A DNA stretch of 64,000 bases. Origin: Sphaerolaimus hirsutus. Lineage: Eukaryota; Nematoda; Chromadorea; Monhysterida; Sphaerolaimidae. Under the pieces are notes generated by a model, which saw only the letters and a program-made list of their open reading frames with translations, was not told the origin of the DNA and did no database searches. Position 1 is the stretch's first letter. Each line of letters starts with the position of its first letter. The stretch is taken from positions 13,047,147-13,111,146 of the forward strand of contig OZ038457.1 in assembly GCA_964036195.1 (NCBI GenBank), in the 5' to 3' direction. A program made the position numbers and the translations under genes. Below are positions 43,339-57,200 of this stretch, piece by piece.

Positions 43339-45183
43339 GTGCGCTCTGGCCGCCCGCGTGTGATTTTCCACCCCACACCCGTGAACTAGCTATGCGTATT
43401 CAACACGTGCCACAATTTCTATTCAATCTTTACATCGCGAAAGCACCGCATTTATATTTCCGGAGAATTCTATAAATGTAATCATTGGAGGTTATCTATT
43501 GTGATATTATTTCTCGTTTATGTGTATACATATTTCGAAGACACGAGAACGAACTGCCAAATGATCAATGAAAATGCAGACAAATCAATCAAATTGAATT
43601 TGTTAACTATTGTGTTTTAGTAGTTGATTGAACTTGTAGTATTGAATCAAAACTACTACACTATGTTTTCCCTACTCCTCGAAGAACACTAAATAACGTA
43701 CACAAAAAGCTCGATATTGACAGCTCTGAAAATGAATGACTGCTGGGCTGCACTGCACATAAATAATTACTTAAGTTAATTTTTTATGTCCTGTAATGTG
43801 ATGACAAAGAAACATCTGCTTCAGTTGATTGCATTGGCTCTATCGTTGATTGCACTTGCGAGTTGAAAACCACCACAACAAGTGCATTTCAGTAGGTTCT
43901 GTCTAGGTATAATATCTAAAGATTGAAGTCATCGCTTGCACATCCTAAATATTGAATCCGTCCACATTTGCAGATCATAATTAGCATTCGAATTAGAATT
44001 TTTTCTATAAATAGTTGTCGAATTTTCAAACAGACATGCTGCAGACAACATTTGCAGATTTTTGGTTTGACACTACAAATAGCTAGACTAGGTATGGAAA
44101 ATTTATAATTTTTATATGTTTCTGCTATTGTATCCATGCATTTTCAATCAAAAATACTGAAAATCTTCGGAAAAACTTTTGCCTGGATTTTGCCAGAAAA
44201 AAATTATCGATTGATTGATGAAAAAATTGGATTTTCACCTTATTTCTAGTGGTGGAACAAACATTCGATGATTCCACCGAAAGTGAAAATTCTAAAACTT
44301 TCTAATTATCAAATTTTTGTTTGCTATCGTCACGAAAAGATGAATTATAACAGTATCAGCGAATGTGAAGTTTCGAAAATTTGAATTATGTAGGTAAGTA
44401 GAGACATTTCGAGCAGAATAGCATGGTTATACTTTATTTGAGTCATTTTTAATTATCACAGTTGGGCACAAACAGCGAGATCATTTTGCAGATACAGATC
44501 TTGAATCTCTCGCTGAAAGGGCCGCCAAAACATTTATTTCCTGAAGTAAGCCGTCACCCACAGGCAGACCTGCGCGAATAAATTGGTATGCAAGTAAACA
44601 GCTATTCTGCTAAGAGTTGCCCACAGTTGCCCACTGGTCAACTGAGCTAGCCTCAATTGTAGTGACTAGCAGGTTTCTAGTAGGGAGGGTAGCTGGGGGA
44701 GGGTTACGCAACCCCCAAACGCTCCAGCTGTGTAACCCAGGCTGAGTAATAGCTAAGCTATTTATATAGGTATACCCCCAAAAGCTTAAGTTTTAGCTAC
44801 TATCACCCCCCCCCCCCCCCGCAAATGATCCATCCATCTATCCATCTGGAATAACTTTTGCATTTATTGTCGCTCAAAATAGCTAATTTTCATACATTTT
44901 GCCCATTTTCATAAATAAACTAGTTTGTGATTTTCCACCATTTAAAAAAAGTATTTGTGGCTATGTAATTTTTTTCCTCTTTCTAGCTAGGTATCTATCC
45001 CCTATTTTGGCGATTTTTCGCCCTTTCTACCTCTACTTCTCTACATCTATTGAACCTCCGCGAAGCGCTCCGCAATCCCATCCCAAAGAAACTTTTTATT
45101 TACCGCTGTGTATCTCTTCTGAGGAGCAATTTACTATCTACCTATTTGAACGCCCCCGGCGGTCCAAATCTACAAGAACCCTG
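43339..45183. other. Duplicated 3' flank, then gene-free sequence
   Basis: To about 43910 it matches the 3' flank of copy 1 (25980-26380 and 27400-27450) without the foldback insertion. Beyond that I see AT-rich sequence and, from about 44695 to 45182, a decayed element with a C-run and CTATCCATCTATCCATCTGG motifs like those at 18478 and 20520. Confidence 0.45.
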
Positions 45184-45314
45184 GGGGCAGCCCCAGACCC
45201 TGTAAAATGTCGAATTCATGCAAAATGCTATGAAAAATGGCAAACGTACGTGATGACGTTGTCCATTTTCTAAGTCATTTCACATCTTACAGGTTTTGGG
45301 GCTGGCCCTGGCAC
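45184..45314 (-). mobile_element. Introner-like inverted-repeat element, copy D
   Basis: 131 bp. On the minus strand it starts GTGCCAGGGCCAGCCCC after CTG and ends GGGGCTGCCCC followed by CAG. The flanks are CTG and CAG rather than a clean duplication, so the site is rearranged or hit an older repeat. The GT end again directly follows the coding sequence of the ORF at 45315-45567. Confidence 0.65.
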
Positions 45315-45567
45315 CAGCCGAATGAACCACAATATCGCGAGAAAGCTCACTAGACAAATGCGAAGCGTACTGCGCTTTTCTTCTCAATTTGGTGATGCTG
45401 ATCAGCGCGTGGGTGAGCGCCACGCCAGCCGCCCTCTCGGACAGCGCCTTCTTGTCCACCCTCGATTCGCTGCCATAACACTGGGCTGGGTAAGTGAGCA
45501 GGTTCAGCAATAGCACAACCACCACGCTTCTCTCGATCAACTGGGCACTGGCCAAGTGGCAGGACAT
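45315..45567 (-). CDS. Short secreted or membrane-anchored protein, unrecognised
   Basis: Starts MSCHLASAQLIERSVVVVLL, a good signal peptide or anchor with a likely cleavage after AQC, then a charged region with LRRKAQYASHLSSELSRD. It reaches the introner-like copy D at GCTG|GTGCCA in phase 1. The acceptor at the other end of that element leads to a stop after two codons, so the protein may end there (about 87 residues) or the true next exon lies elsewhere. No family recognised. Confidence 0.45.
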
Positions 45568-45789
45568 TTTGGCGGGCTCTCACAGGTTTTATCAATGCAG
45601 CGGCGCCCATGGGGCACAGGTGCCATTTTATAAGCTGCGGCCGCTCGGATTGTCGAGGGATAGACAATTCAAAATGGAACCGGAGACATTTTTAGCCCTT
45701 GTTTGTTTAAATGTGACGCGCTACGTGCGGTCATCGCACGGCGTGTCGTTTCTATGTTAAACGCGGATGTTACAACGTTACGTCATTTC

Positions 45790-46413
45790 TAGGGATGGAT
45801 AGAAAGCGCTTTTTTCAACGGCCCCGCTTTTTTTAAAAAAAGCACTTATAAAAATACGCACTTTTTTCGCTTTTTCTCTTAAAATGTCCAGATAATTCCT
45901 TAAAAGCTCCCAAATATGGTTCTAGTCAATAAATACAGGTATATTAGACAAGTGGCAGTACTTGTGATGTTTTTGATATATTACCATAGAATGGCTGTGG
46001 GGCCATTGGATAGCATTATAAGTGGCGATTTCTGCCAAAAAATCCACTTTTTATGTTGACTCGTTATGTAAATCGCCATTTGTCAAATGTTCGTGAGTTC
46101 AAGTGAACTTAGGCATGGAATAATGATAAAATACGGTGATAAGAGAGTATGCTAATACATGAGACTGATGTTTCACACTGTAGAAGTATGTGGGAGCATA
46201 TTGGCTGGATATTATACACTACACTAACATATCACAGCTTATTATTATATGAATAGAAACAATGGAACTAAAAATGCCTCAAAACCAATGATAACAACAA
46301 CCAGCGCTAATCTGCATGTGAAATTGCGCGCTTGCGCGCAAAACCTACTGCATAAGTACTGAAAACAGCGGCGTTTAAAAAAAGCGCTTGAAAAACAGCG
46401 CTGGCCATCCCTA
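45790..46413. mobile_element. hAT-like MITE with AAAAAAGCGC ends, copy 2
   Basis: 624 bp, TAGGGATGG...CCATCCCTA, exact duplication GTCATTTC (45782-45789, 46414-46421). Inverted relative to 29635-30265. Confidence 0.9.
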
Positions 46414-47638
46414 GTCATTTCGGCAAACACGACGTCACGTCAGCAATATTTATATCCGCGAGCGGACGGGCGCGAAAATACGCGGCATCATTATTCGCGC
46501 GAAAATATTTGCTTTGGGATTGGCTACTGTATTGTTCGGATGCGATCGGATTGAGTGCCTCAATGACGTGAAAAATGTTTTCTTTATTTATGTTAGCGGC
46601 GGGTGTCGTTGGGTTGGATTAACACGGCTTTGTGACAAAGTGGCAATTCCCTCTTTCATTTGGTTCACATATTTCAAATGCATGTATACGAATATAGAAA
46701 CACCTGGGCAATGATGTATATCACGCCTGGGATCATTTTGGCGTTGTTAAACTACTCAAAATTTTCATATATATTTAGTTTTGGCAAATATCCAAAAGAA
46801 AAGTTATGCAATTCAGTGATTATTTGTACTAGGCACAGAAACTTTGCCGATATGGTGTCAGAGGTAAAGCTTAACAAACAACAATTCGATACAAAATCAT
46901 TCAGATACACAAGTATCATTATTTTCTAGGCAGGCATCCTTAAGGACAGCCATAACTTTCATAAAACGCATATAATAGTTGAATTAACAAAATGACAAAG
47001 AGCGACCCAAAGGAGGTGTATCGTGAACCAAAGAGAACCAGACATTGATAAATAACATGGACATATTCAGTGTTGACAAAAAATAGTAAATTACGCGAAA
47101 TTAGCGCAGTGCAAACTGAAATGTCCTACATAAACCTTCTTGGCACTGGGCCAGCGTAATTGGATAATCGTGAAGCGCAGCATACATAAATTATTTGACC
47201 GAGCAAAACAAAACAAAAAACTGGTCCATGCATATGGCGAAGTTCACCTGTATAGTTGCGAAAAAAATGGCTCAAAGCGCCCGAAACATGGGCTGGCCAT
47301 TGCGGACACGAAAATCATCTAAAAATCGTCAAAATGGTCAATGACAAAAAAAGCAAAGTATAAGGCAGTCACGAACATTTATCGTAGTACCGCACCTTCT
47401 GCAGTAGGTCAGCCACAACAGTCCATGGTGGTTGAGACAGAATAATCCGTTCTAAACTCTGATAATTTACATCCCGGTGACTTGCTACACGATTCGGATG
47501 ATGGTACCATGACCAGATCTATTCGTGAAAAAAAAATCCGCGAAATGTAAATAAATTAGGTATTATAAAAAGCAGTTACATCGCTGATAGAGCACAACGG
47601 AATACTCTTCTCAGACCAACATGTACAGTACTCGGAAG
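46414..47638. other. No gene recognised
   Basis: Unique AT-rich sequence; a few open frames of about 60-90 codons have no domain, splice or composition support. Confidence 0.4.
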
Positions 47639-47784
47639 TAGTGATAGAAAGGCACCAAGGCACCGATGCCCCGGTGATGGGCACCGGAGGGCATCAACAC
47701 CGGTGCTGGTTCGGTGCCAGTTTTCGAGGATGCCCTGCCGGTGCCGGTGCGGTGCCATATTTCACGGTGCCTTTTCCATCACTA
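47639..47784. mobile_element. Small hAT-like element with GGTGCC hexamers
   Basis: 146 bp, TAGTGATAG...CCATCACTA, duplication CTCGGAA(G/A) on each side. It has the ends of the GGCGCC elements at 165 and 11908, but its repeated hexamer is GGTGCC/GGCACC. Confidence 0.8.
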
Positions 47785-48196
47785 CTCGGAAATAGGGTCA
47801 TCAACTTTCTGCACACCATGGACTAGCGATAGCAGGAGTTTTTTAAACAGTTTTATTCTTAAGAAGTTCCTTTAAATGGAAGAATCAAGACCGTTTTATA
47901 TTTCAGACCGTTTCGCGCAAGCATTAAATTTCGCATATAAAAATACATATTTAGCTATCACTTACTGATACCATATGTGGTAGGTTTTGAAGAAAAATAC
48001 GTCTTATTTAAAAATAGCATTTTGAAACAGGGTCGTCAAAAAAGTTTTTTTTTACACACCCACAACTACACACAGAAAAACATTTTCGCGGCATATTACC
48101 ATTCGAAAATTCGCCAAAACCAGCTGCATAACTTGCGACAAAGCGACGAAATACCCTTAATTGTCTATCTGCAATAAATAGTAATCTGTTTAATTA

Positions 48197-48283
48197 TCAT
48201 TTTGACAACTTGGATATAACTCTGATCAGGGCGCCGTTCTCCTCTTTCAACCGCACGTTGTCCGACCGCAATTTTTCCCAGTT
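48197..48283 (-). CDS. MYPT alternative terminal exon, canonical leucine zipper
   Basis: Acceptor TTTTCAG, then NWEKLRSDNVRLKEENGALI, RVISKLSK and stop TGA (48197-48199), starting in phase 0 as the exon at 55550 requires. The last residues are those of vertebrate MYPT1. In vertebrates this zipper binds cGMP-dependent protein kinase I and its inclusion is regulated by splicing; a similar role here is inference. The exon lies about 7.3 kb beyond the exon it would be spliced to, across a gene on the other strand. Confidence 0.8.
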   Translation of the reverse strand, partial: NWEKLRSDNVRLKEENGALIRVISKLSK

Positions 48284-51200
48284 CTGAAAAAAATTTTTTT
48301 AGACAATAAATTAATTAACATTGATACCGCGGAATAGGGCCCACACACACACTAGTTGACATCGCAAATAAATGTCAACTGAATGTCAACTAAACAACAC
48401 AAAAAATTCAAAATGCAAAAATTCAAAACAGAAACAATGAAAATTAAGTGTCACGATATAAAATAAACTAAGATAAATATGTCCTATCACATACATAGTT
48501 GAAATAACACAATTAACCAAAATTTAGTTGACACTAATTTTGATGTCAACTAGTGTGTGGGCCCATAGAGGCGAGAAACACATCCCATTCCAGGAAACCC
48601 GAAACACTCCGTAAATAAATACATTATTAAAAGTAGATTTGTTTTCGGCAGAGACATGTGGGTGGAGGCAGCGTTACGGGTAACGAACGAATTAACTTTT
48701 CAGATACGATATTCCACATTCGGTACTTCTTCAACATTTTCGATAAAGATACTCGATATGAAAAATGTACACGATATTTGTCAAAACATCCCGGTATAGA
48801 TAGCTTAGAATGAAAAATTTTTTTGGAGGGGGTTCAGGGGGTTGGGTTCGCGAAGTTCAATATATAGGCTTTTCCTAGATGTGGGAGGCAGAAATGGATG
48901 AAAAATAGCTTTAACAAATTTGTTAAAGCATCAAGGGTCTTCTACATCATTTTTTACATTTTAAGGGAATTTGACATTTTAAAGGGCATTTTACATGACT
49001 TTTCACATTTTACAGTGTGTGGGAGTGGCACCTGGATACCCGAACGAAAGCCCAAGTATTTACATACGTGCATGCGGACCCCACAAACTCATGCCCATAT
49101 TTAGTGTAACAATCTTATCGTTATTATCTATTAACTATTATTATTATTATTATTTATTTATTGACTGTTTCGGGTTAGATTCACGACACTGTAGTTAGGT
49201 TTTCCGGTTGATTGTGAGTTCACGTAAAAATACATTTACCCCGTCGCCGAGTATACCTACCGTAAATCCTCGAATAAGTCCCCGGGTAGTTATTTTTTCG
49301 TCAGACTTTTTTGAGGGAGAACTTATTCGAGAGGGGAGTTATTCGAGGGGGTTATTAATTCGTCGGATTATTGAGTAAAATGCATGATCAATATATTGTC
49401 GGAATGGGGTTTAATTAGTTGCAAAAACGTGTAAGTCAGAATCGAAATCCCGTAATTCGTGCAATGAAATCAATGCTAGTGTGCATTAACTGCAAAATAA
49501 ACAATATTTTTAATGAAAATATACATTACATGCGTTTTTTATACATGGACATATTTCGCAAACGTCAAAGAGGGGGGGGGGAGTTTTTCGAGGGGGAGTT
49601 ATTTTTTTCTCAGTCAGCTTACAGGGGGAGTTATTCGAGGCGGGAGGGGGGTTATTCGAGGATTTACGGTACTTATAAATGATGCACAATTTTGGTCTAG
49701 ATGGTACTCTTATCACTTACCAGAGTACAAAGTAACCTTTGATAATATCTACTTCTCATTAAGAATAATTCTCTGTTGTTTTAAACAATTTTACCATGGC
49801 TGAGAAAACATTCTACGAGAGTTACGTGTAAGTTTTTCAACATCAAAATGCCTATTTTAAGACAAAATCATGTGTGACTTTGCCGTACTTTTATTTTACG
49901 GCAAAGTCACATTCTAGACCATTTCAAAACATTTACATAGAATTTAGGTATAAGGATTTCACCTCGCAGAAAAAACAAGCAATCAATAGAGACACCAGAG
50001 CAAATAGCCAATTTGTATGACAACTGGGCGCCGACATACAACAAAGAACTTGCCAGCGACCACGGAAAATGGCCAGCCCCAGGAATTTTGGCAGAAAAAT
50101 TGAATGATGTCATGGAAAAGGATGGAAACTTGCACAATGAAAATATCAGGATTCTGGACATTTGCGGTGGTACCGGGAAGGTATTTTCATGGCAAATGGC
50201 GTGACAATTTATCAATGTGAAATTGATATTTCGAATTGTTTCTGCATTTTTATGAATTGAAACTAAAAATACTGAATGTCTTTTTATTTAAGCCGTTAAC
50301 CACAAGATTTAGACGAAATATAGATTCAATTTGAATAAAGCGTAAAAATTAATGTTAAAATCCTAGCACTTAAATTTTTTTCACCCCTAGTTGAGCCAGT
50401 GTTGTTAATATGACTACACTTTAATGCAGCTAGCACAAGAAGTCCGAAAGCGAGGTATTTCGAAGGCTAAAATCGATGGGCACGATGGATCCATGGAAAT
50501 GCTCAAAGTAGCGCAGGAGAACAAAATATACGATAATATTTTCCAGGTAAAGGAGATTTCATGGCACTTCATTACTTTTTCCAACCCGACTTACTATTGA
50601 AATAATTGTAGTGTTATAACTCATCTCATCATAAGTATTGTAAACATATTTTGAGTCCACTGGCCATTAAATAAAACTGTCCGTGTAAATACATCAAAAG
50701 CGACGCAAAATGAATTGCTCACAAATATAACTAAATATACGCAGGCCCTACTGTATGGAGATCGTGACGCATCAGAGTTGCTAAGCTGCACCTACGATTA
50801 TGTGATAGCCGTGGGCTGTTTCAACAACGGCGGCCTGGACAGGGAATGCTTCAGACATCTCTACAACGCAGCAAAGGTTGAAATAACCCTAAAATCGCTT
50901 CTAAAATCACCAATGGCGACCCAAACACTAGTTGACACACGTGTGTCCACTGGTCTGTGTCAACTCAGATTTCGGCTTCACGTGTCGCAGAGCGATCTTC
51001 CAATGCACTTGCCGTAATATTTATTTGTCAACATTGCCGCATGTGCACTTAGAGATCGCTCTGCGACACATGAAGCCGAAATCAGAGTTGACACAAACCA
51101 GTTGACATACGTGTCAACTATCTGGTTTGAGGGACGCAAATATTGCAATGTTCCAATTTCCACAAGGAAAAAACGAAATCAAAAGTGACTTTCAACCTTT

Positions 51201-54200
51201 TTCCAGGCGGGTGGCAAAATAATATTCGCAGTCACTATCAACTACTACGATGTGCGCTTTGATCAGGTGCTGGAGCGCTACGAGTCAGCCGGAAAAATAA
51301 AAATTATGCAGAAGACACTGATGCCAGAATATATAAAAATGATGGATTCTGAAGATCCTCGCGGAATGATGGTTGTCGTGGAGAAAATTGCCTGATTTTT
51401 CATACTTGATATGTGAACACGGGACATCTTAAACTCGATTAGCGTATCAACTTCTAGCAATAATTTATCAAAATAAATAAATAAATCTTGGATGATTTGA
51501 AAAGAGAAATTTTTTAACTTAAGCTGACAATGACATTAGCCGTCAACTGGACCGACAGGTTTCGATAAGATTTTAGTCGATCGGTTCAAATTCACATACC
51601 AATTTTTATTCATTTTCGACATTGCCAAAAGTGTACTTGAAAGTTGTACTGCGACACGTCAACAAAAATCTGAATAGACATGGAAACCAGTTGACACTAA
51701 GGCGCTCCACACGGTGGTTGACGCTACTTTTTAGAAGTCGATTGAGTCAACTCAGAGTCAACTGTTTTTTTTAAGTTGACCCCAGAACCTATTTAGTTGA
51801 AAACGTGCACACTTTTTTTGTGTCAACTGAAAAATTTGGACAGTTGACAATTTTGAGAAAGTGACAAGTCAATTAAAATGACATGTGTGCACTAAAAAGT
51901 GTACGTTTTTCATTCAGTTGACATTTCTTGATGATTACCTTTGTCAATTGGGTGATTTTATTAGGCAAAAATCAACTTTAGTTGACATTTTTGCTGCACT
52001 CAAATAACAGATTTTTATAGTGAAAATGTCAACTAGTGAAAAGTGTGTATGTAGTGCATGCAAGTGTACGTTTTTAGTTGACATTTTCATTTTACAGAAA
52101 TTCAATTGACACAAGTAGTTGCTCTTCATTGTCAACTGCCCAAAATAGTGCAAAAAAGTATGTTTTTTCGCTAGTTGACACAGCACTCGCCGACTTTCTA
52201 AAAGTACCTTTATTAATTCATTTTTAATTGAAAATGTATGAAATTTGAGACTCTGATAGAGAAAAATTTACTCCATCTTTCATAGAAGAACTTTTTCCAT
52301 GAAAAATTTAAATAAAGTTTTGAAAAACATTTTTGTCCAAATTTTTCACTTGAGTTGACATCAAGTTTTTGTACTGATCGTACGCGCACGCTCACTTGAC
52401 AACCATGAATTTTTAACTTTGTCAACTTCAAAAAAAGTTTTATCACAAAACTTACTAAAAATGTAATTTGATGCTGTAGTAGTGAGGGAAAAGGTGAAAA
52501 AGTCGATAAAGACTGGTGAATGCAGACTGTCATAGATAAAATGACCAAATTGCTCAATTGACATATCATTGTGATTGTATTTGTCAAATTCATGAATTCA
52601 TGCTCAACTTCACTCATTTTCAAAAATGTTTCCATTCTTAACAATTAAAAAATATATGTTTGAATATTTTTCCTCTATCAAATGACATGTATTACACAAT
52701 TTAAATTTAGTAAAGCATAACTTTGAAATATTTATACATAGAATTTTCTAAAAATCATATATTTTGCAATCATGCATTTCTTTTTGTTCGGTGATCACTA
52801 TGTTCCAAATTTTTTTATCTTTCTGCTGGTACTGTTTGCAATATGATATACATTTGTTGTGTTAAATGAAAAATAAATTTTGGTTTGATACAAAATAATT
52901 TTTTCATCTATCATTAAGGCATCATTTAAACATGTTGATATATCAAAAAATTGCCCTATATTAATACTACATGAATACCCAAAACAATTTTCACACAATT
53001 ACACATGTCACAAATTAAAAATTTTTCAATGTGAAACAAGAAAATAAATTTTAAAATTATCATACTTTACTTTAACATGAATAATTGAGTGTCACAATAT
53101 CAAATGGATTTTGCTTAACAACATAGGAACATTTAAATCACACAAATAGCATCAAAGAAGGCTGGGTCAACTCATTTCTGAAAATGTATTTTTTGCAGTT
53201 GACAATATCGTTTAACAGTCAGACCTAACTACCCAAAACATAACAAAAAACAGGTTAACACATACGCAGTTGCGTAAATGTCTACTAAGAAATAGGTTGT
53301 GTCAACTAAATGGAGTTGACTCTGAGTTGACGCTGGAATCTATGTCAACTAGCGTGTGCAGCGCCTAAGTGCGTGTACCGCCATTGACATTTGATGCCAA
53401 TGATGTAACACAGATACATAAAAGTCCATACACGTTGAGTACTCTAACCAGAAGCAGTTGCCAAAACTAAACTGTCAATACATAAAATAAAATATTATAT
53501 AAAAATGAAAATTTAAATTTTAAAATAAAATTATGATATTCGGCACAATGGGTCCACACACACTAGTTGACATCGCAAGTTCGCGTCAACTCAGTGTCAA
53601 TTGAATAAAACAAGAAGTTTGTAAAAAGCATCACACTTAACAGGAACAATGAAAATGAAGTGTCATGATGTAAAATTAACTATGCTCTATCAGATAGATA
53701 AGTTGAAATCACAGTATCACTTAAATTCAGTTGACATTTAGTTGACACGAATTCAGTTGACATCCAGTGTGTGGGGGCCCATTATCCCAAATATTATGTA
53801 AAAGTGTCGGTTGTTTACGGTCCATCATTTATCCAACATCTATCTGTCTTCCATCATTCACTATATAAACTGTTCAAGCAGTATTTTTAAAAGCATTGTG
53901 TGGTTAGGAGCATTTTGCAAGGCATTCGCAGTTTATAGTGTGCCCAGTCTGTAAATCGATTTATACATGACAGAAACTTTTGAACAATCATGAATTTCAT
54001 AAGTTATATAGTTAACTGAAAAATGTTCTTGGCGTTAGGGGGTTGGGACGGGGGGGGGGGGGGTTTCGACATATACGCATTTTAAGGTGTGTAGAGAACA
54101 AAAAAAAAATCGTTGAAAGTCGGGGAAAACAGCAAAAAATAGGTAAATATTTAAGCACTTAATTAGCCAAAAATAGCTGAAATTAACAATAAGACAGATG

Positions 54201-57200
54201 AACTAGTGAAGACGAAAATGAGCAGAAAGATATTATTTACAATTAGCATGGGGCAAAGTTTCTCAAAAAATTGCTTTAGACAGATAGCTGGCCGATTTGG
54301 GGAAGGGGGTGCTCAGGGGATAGTAGCCAACATCTTTTCCTCGGGATAGATAGAAAGCTGAGCGGCGCCTGAGAATTGGGATAGACAGATAAATAGCTGG
54401 TGCGTATGCGGACCCACCCCCCCCCCCCCCACTAGACCCCTGGTTAGAAACCACACGCTTAGAGATCAAAATGTGACATCGTCAAATCCCTCAACCCGAT
54501 TTTCACATCAAGGAAACACTCACACAGAAAAAATACAAAGACGAGAAATTCGACGATGCCACGCAGCCATACGATTCAGTGCAGCGCACGGCAAGCGGTC
54601 ACAGGGGTTGGAGGCACACGTGAAATGCAGCACAGTGCAGCGCTTACGGGGGGCGGGGGCGCCGGAGTCACTGCGCGCCGTGCGCCTGCTTGTGCGCAAA
54701 GCGGGCCGTGTTGTGCCGCTGCGCCATCTTGGACAGGACGCGCACCAGCGCCGCGTTCTCCGTCCGCAGGCGCTCCGCCTCCGACGAGACCCTCGTCAGG
54801 TCCTACGCGCGGCTGTCAGTGCCCCACTTGGACTACTCACGGCATACGGCGGCTTTATTGCCAGTCACATTAGATCTACTCTCTACTAAGCAGGGTTGGT
54901 TTGAGTAAAATTCGTTTTACCAAAATTGTAGTAAAATTGTATTTTATTTTATTCATTTCAGTTTATTTTATTCTTCAATTTTCCATTTTATTTTATTTTT
55001 AAATTTAGTTTCTGACCAGGATTGCATTTAAGTGAAATTCTTTTTACTAAAATTGTATAAAAATTGTGTCTTAGTTCAATTTTATTCATGTTTCATTTTA
55101 TTTTATTTTATTCTTCAATTTTCCATTTTATTTAAATTTTATTTTTATTCTGAGATTTTGCCAACCCTGCTACTAAGTCACTGTTGTACAATAAAACGCG
55201 ACAAAGGCAGTTTGTAAAGGTCGTCGATAGGGACAAGCCCGGCGCTATCCACATCTTTCCCTAACCTACTTTGGTGTTATGCTGCTACAGAGTTCGGAAA
55301 ACATTCCAAGCAACTACGGTAACATCAGATAAAAAGACTAAATGTCAAAAAAACACCTGTCTTTTCAGAAATGTGTGCGTATGGTACGGAAATGTGTAAA
55401 AATTGCCGCGCCTTCACCACAGATGAAATACAAAATCATAATCGGCAAGGTCTTCCTATCAGATTTAAACAACTCAAGTAAAATACTTTCTAAGCAGCAC
55501 ATACCAAGGACAGTGCAACACAAAATCCCAACCCAAATTCCCGACCAACTTTGGCCTCCTCTTCCAGTTCGGCAATGCGCCGTTCATACTGTCTGCGCTG
55601 GCGCTCGTCCACCGGACTGTCGGCGGTCTTGTTCAATACGCCGTTTTGCGTGGCGGACTGCAATTGTTGGGATGTTGATTTTTCGGCAATTTGATATTTT
55701 AGAGAAATTTGGAGCAGTAATTAGATTTATTAATTATTTTAATTGCGGGTGATCTCCCAGAGTGATAATAGACTATTCCGCGCTTACTAATTTTCAGAGC
55801 TCAAAAAATAACTAATATCGCAGGGTTACCGCTCAAAAATAACTAATATCGGGGACAGGCAGCTGAATACATCAACTTGTTAGTATCAACTCGCCTGCTG
55901 GGTGCAGAAAAATCAAATATCCAAAAACCACCCGAACCTGTCTGTTATCCGCGTCCACTTTGAGCCTGCGCAACTGCTGCTCCAACTCGGCCACCCTCTT
56001 GCTCAACTTTATTCGTTCGCCCTTCTCCCGTTCGTACAATCGTTCGAAATCGACCGTGGTTCCCTTTGGCGCAGTGCCAACAGCGGTCGGCGCGGAAATG
56101 TGCTGCTTTGATGTGGCCGATGTGCTGTTCGTGGACAGGGCGGATGTGCAGGCTGGGCTACTTGTTGATGTTGACGTTGACGTGGCGGTGGAGGTGCGCG
56201 CCTGCGATGCGTGAGTTTTTGTTTTGTTTTTGAATAAAGATAACAATATTAGCATAGTTTTCAATCGTGGCCGTCGCAACTCGCCGAAAGAATTTTCTCT
56301 TAGATTATGCACGCAACAATGCGACCACTCTGTCCATTGCCAAATATATGGACAGAACGATCAGAATTCCAATAAAACAATTGTAAGCCGACTCAGCCCA
56401 TCGCTCCACGACGGTTTTTTCGCGGTAAATTCCCACATCATCCGAAGAATCCACCGCGGGTTTGCAAACTTTATGCCTATTTTTCGGCATTTTAGTAAAT
56501 ACTAGTTTTGAACGTTGCAAGCGTGAAATGAACGTGCAAACGAACGGAGTTCGGAATGGAAATGATTTTTGAAAAATTAACCCTCTAATGCGAACCACGT
56601 CATCCATCAATTGAGCAGCTGGCACCAATGTGGGTGTCGCTGGGTGAGCCAGAACTCAGCGTCAATTTTACCTCACCGGAAGAAAATGTTTATTTATACG
56701 AGCAGAATTTACTTAGAATTTAAAGTGAAGATGTTCCGATCGAGTAGAAAATATATTTTTAGAATTAGAGAAATGATTGTTCCACAAATTTGTTCCATAA
56801 ATGAGTACCATTTTATGATGGATATCACTAAAACGTAATGACCAAAAACCGTCGAACAAGTGTGGAGGCTCGTGCGGAACGAGAAAAATAAATAAGCTTT
56901 TGGGTGAGATAATAATGGATGAGCCCAGCATATGCTCGCACAATTACGTGCATCTACCTATGGAACAGAAAATTCACATTTGAACACAGTTGACGCTGTT
57001 GAGATGAGACACAACACAAAAATAGGCACAGCGTAAAAAATAGCACAAATTACGTATCTAGGTAAGTATTACCTATTCTTTTTAGCAAATAAATACTATC
57101 GGAAAAATGGCAGGGATCTGAATACCGTACTTCCTCGAATTTTCCCCCGTTGGATTAACCTCCCCGAAATAATAACCCCTGGGGGTATTTAGAGGAAATA

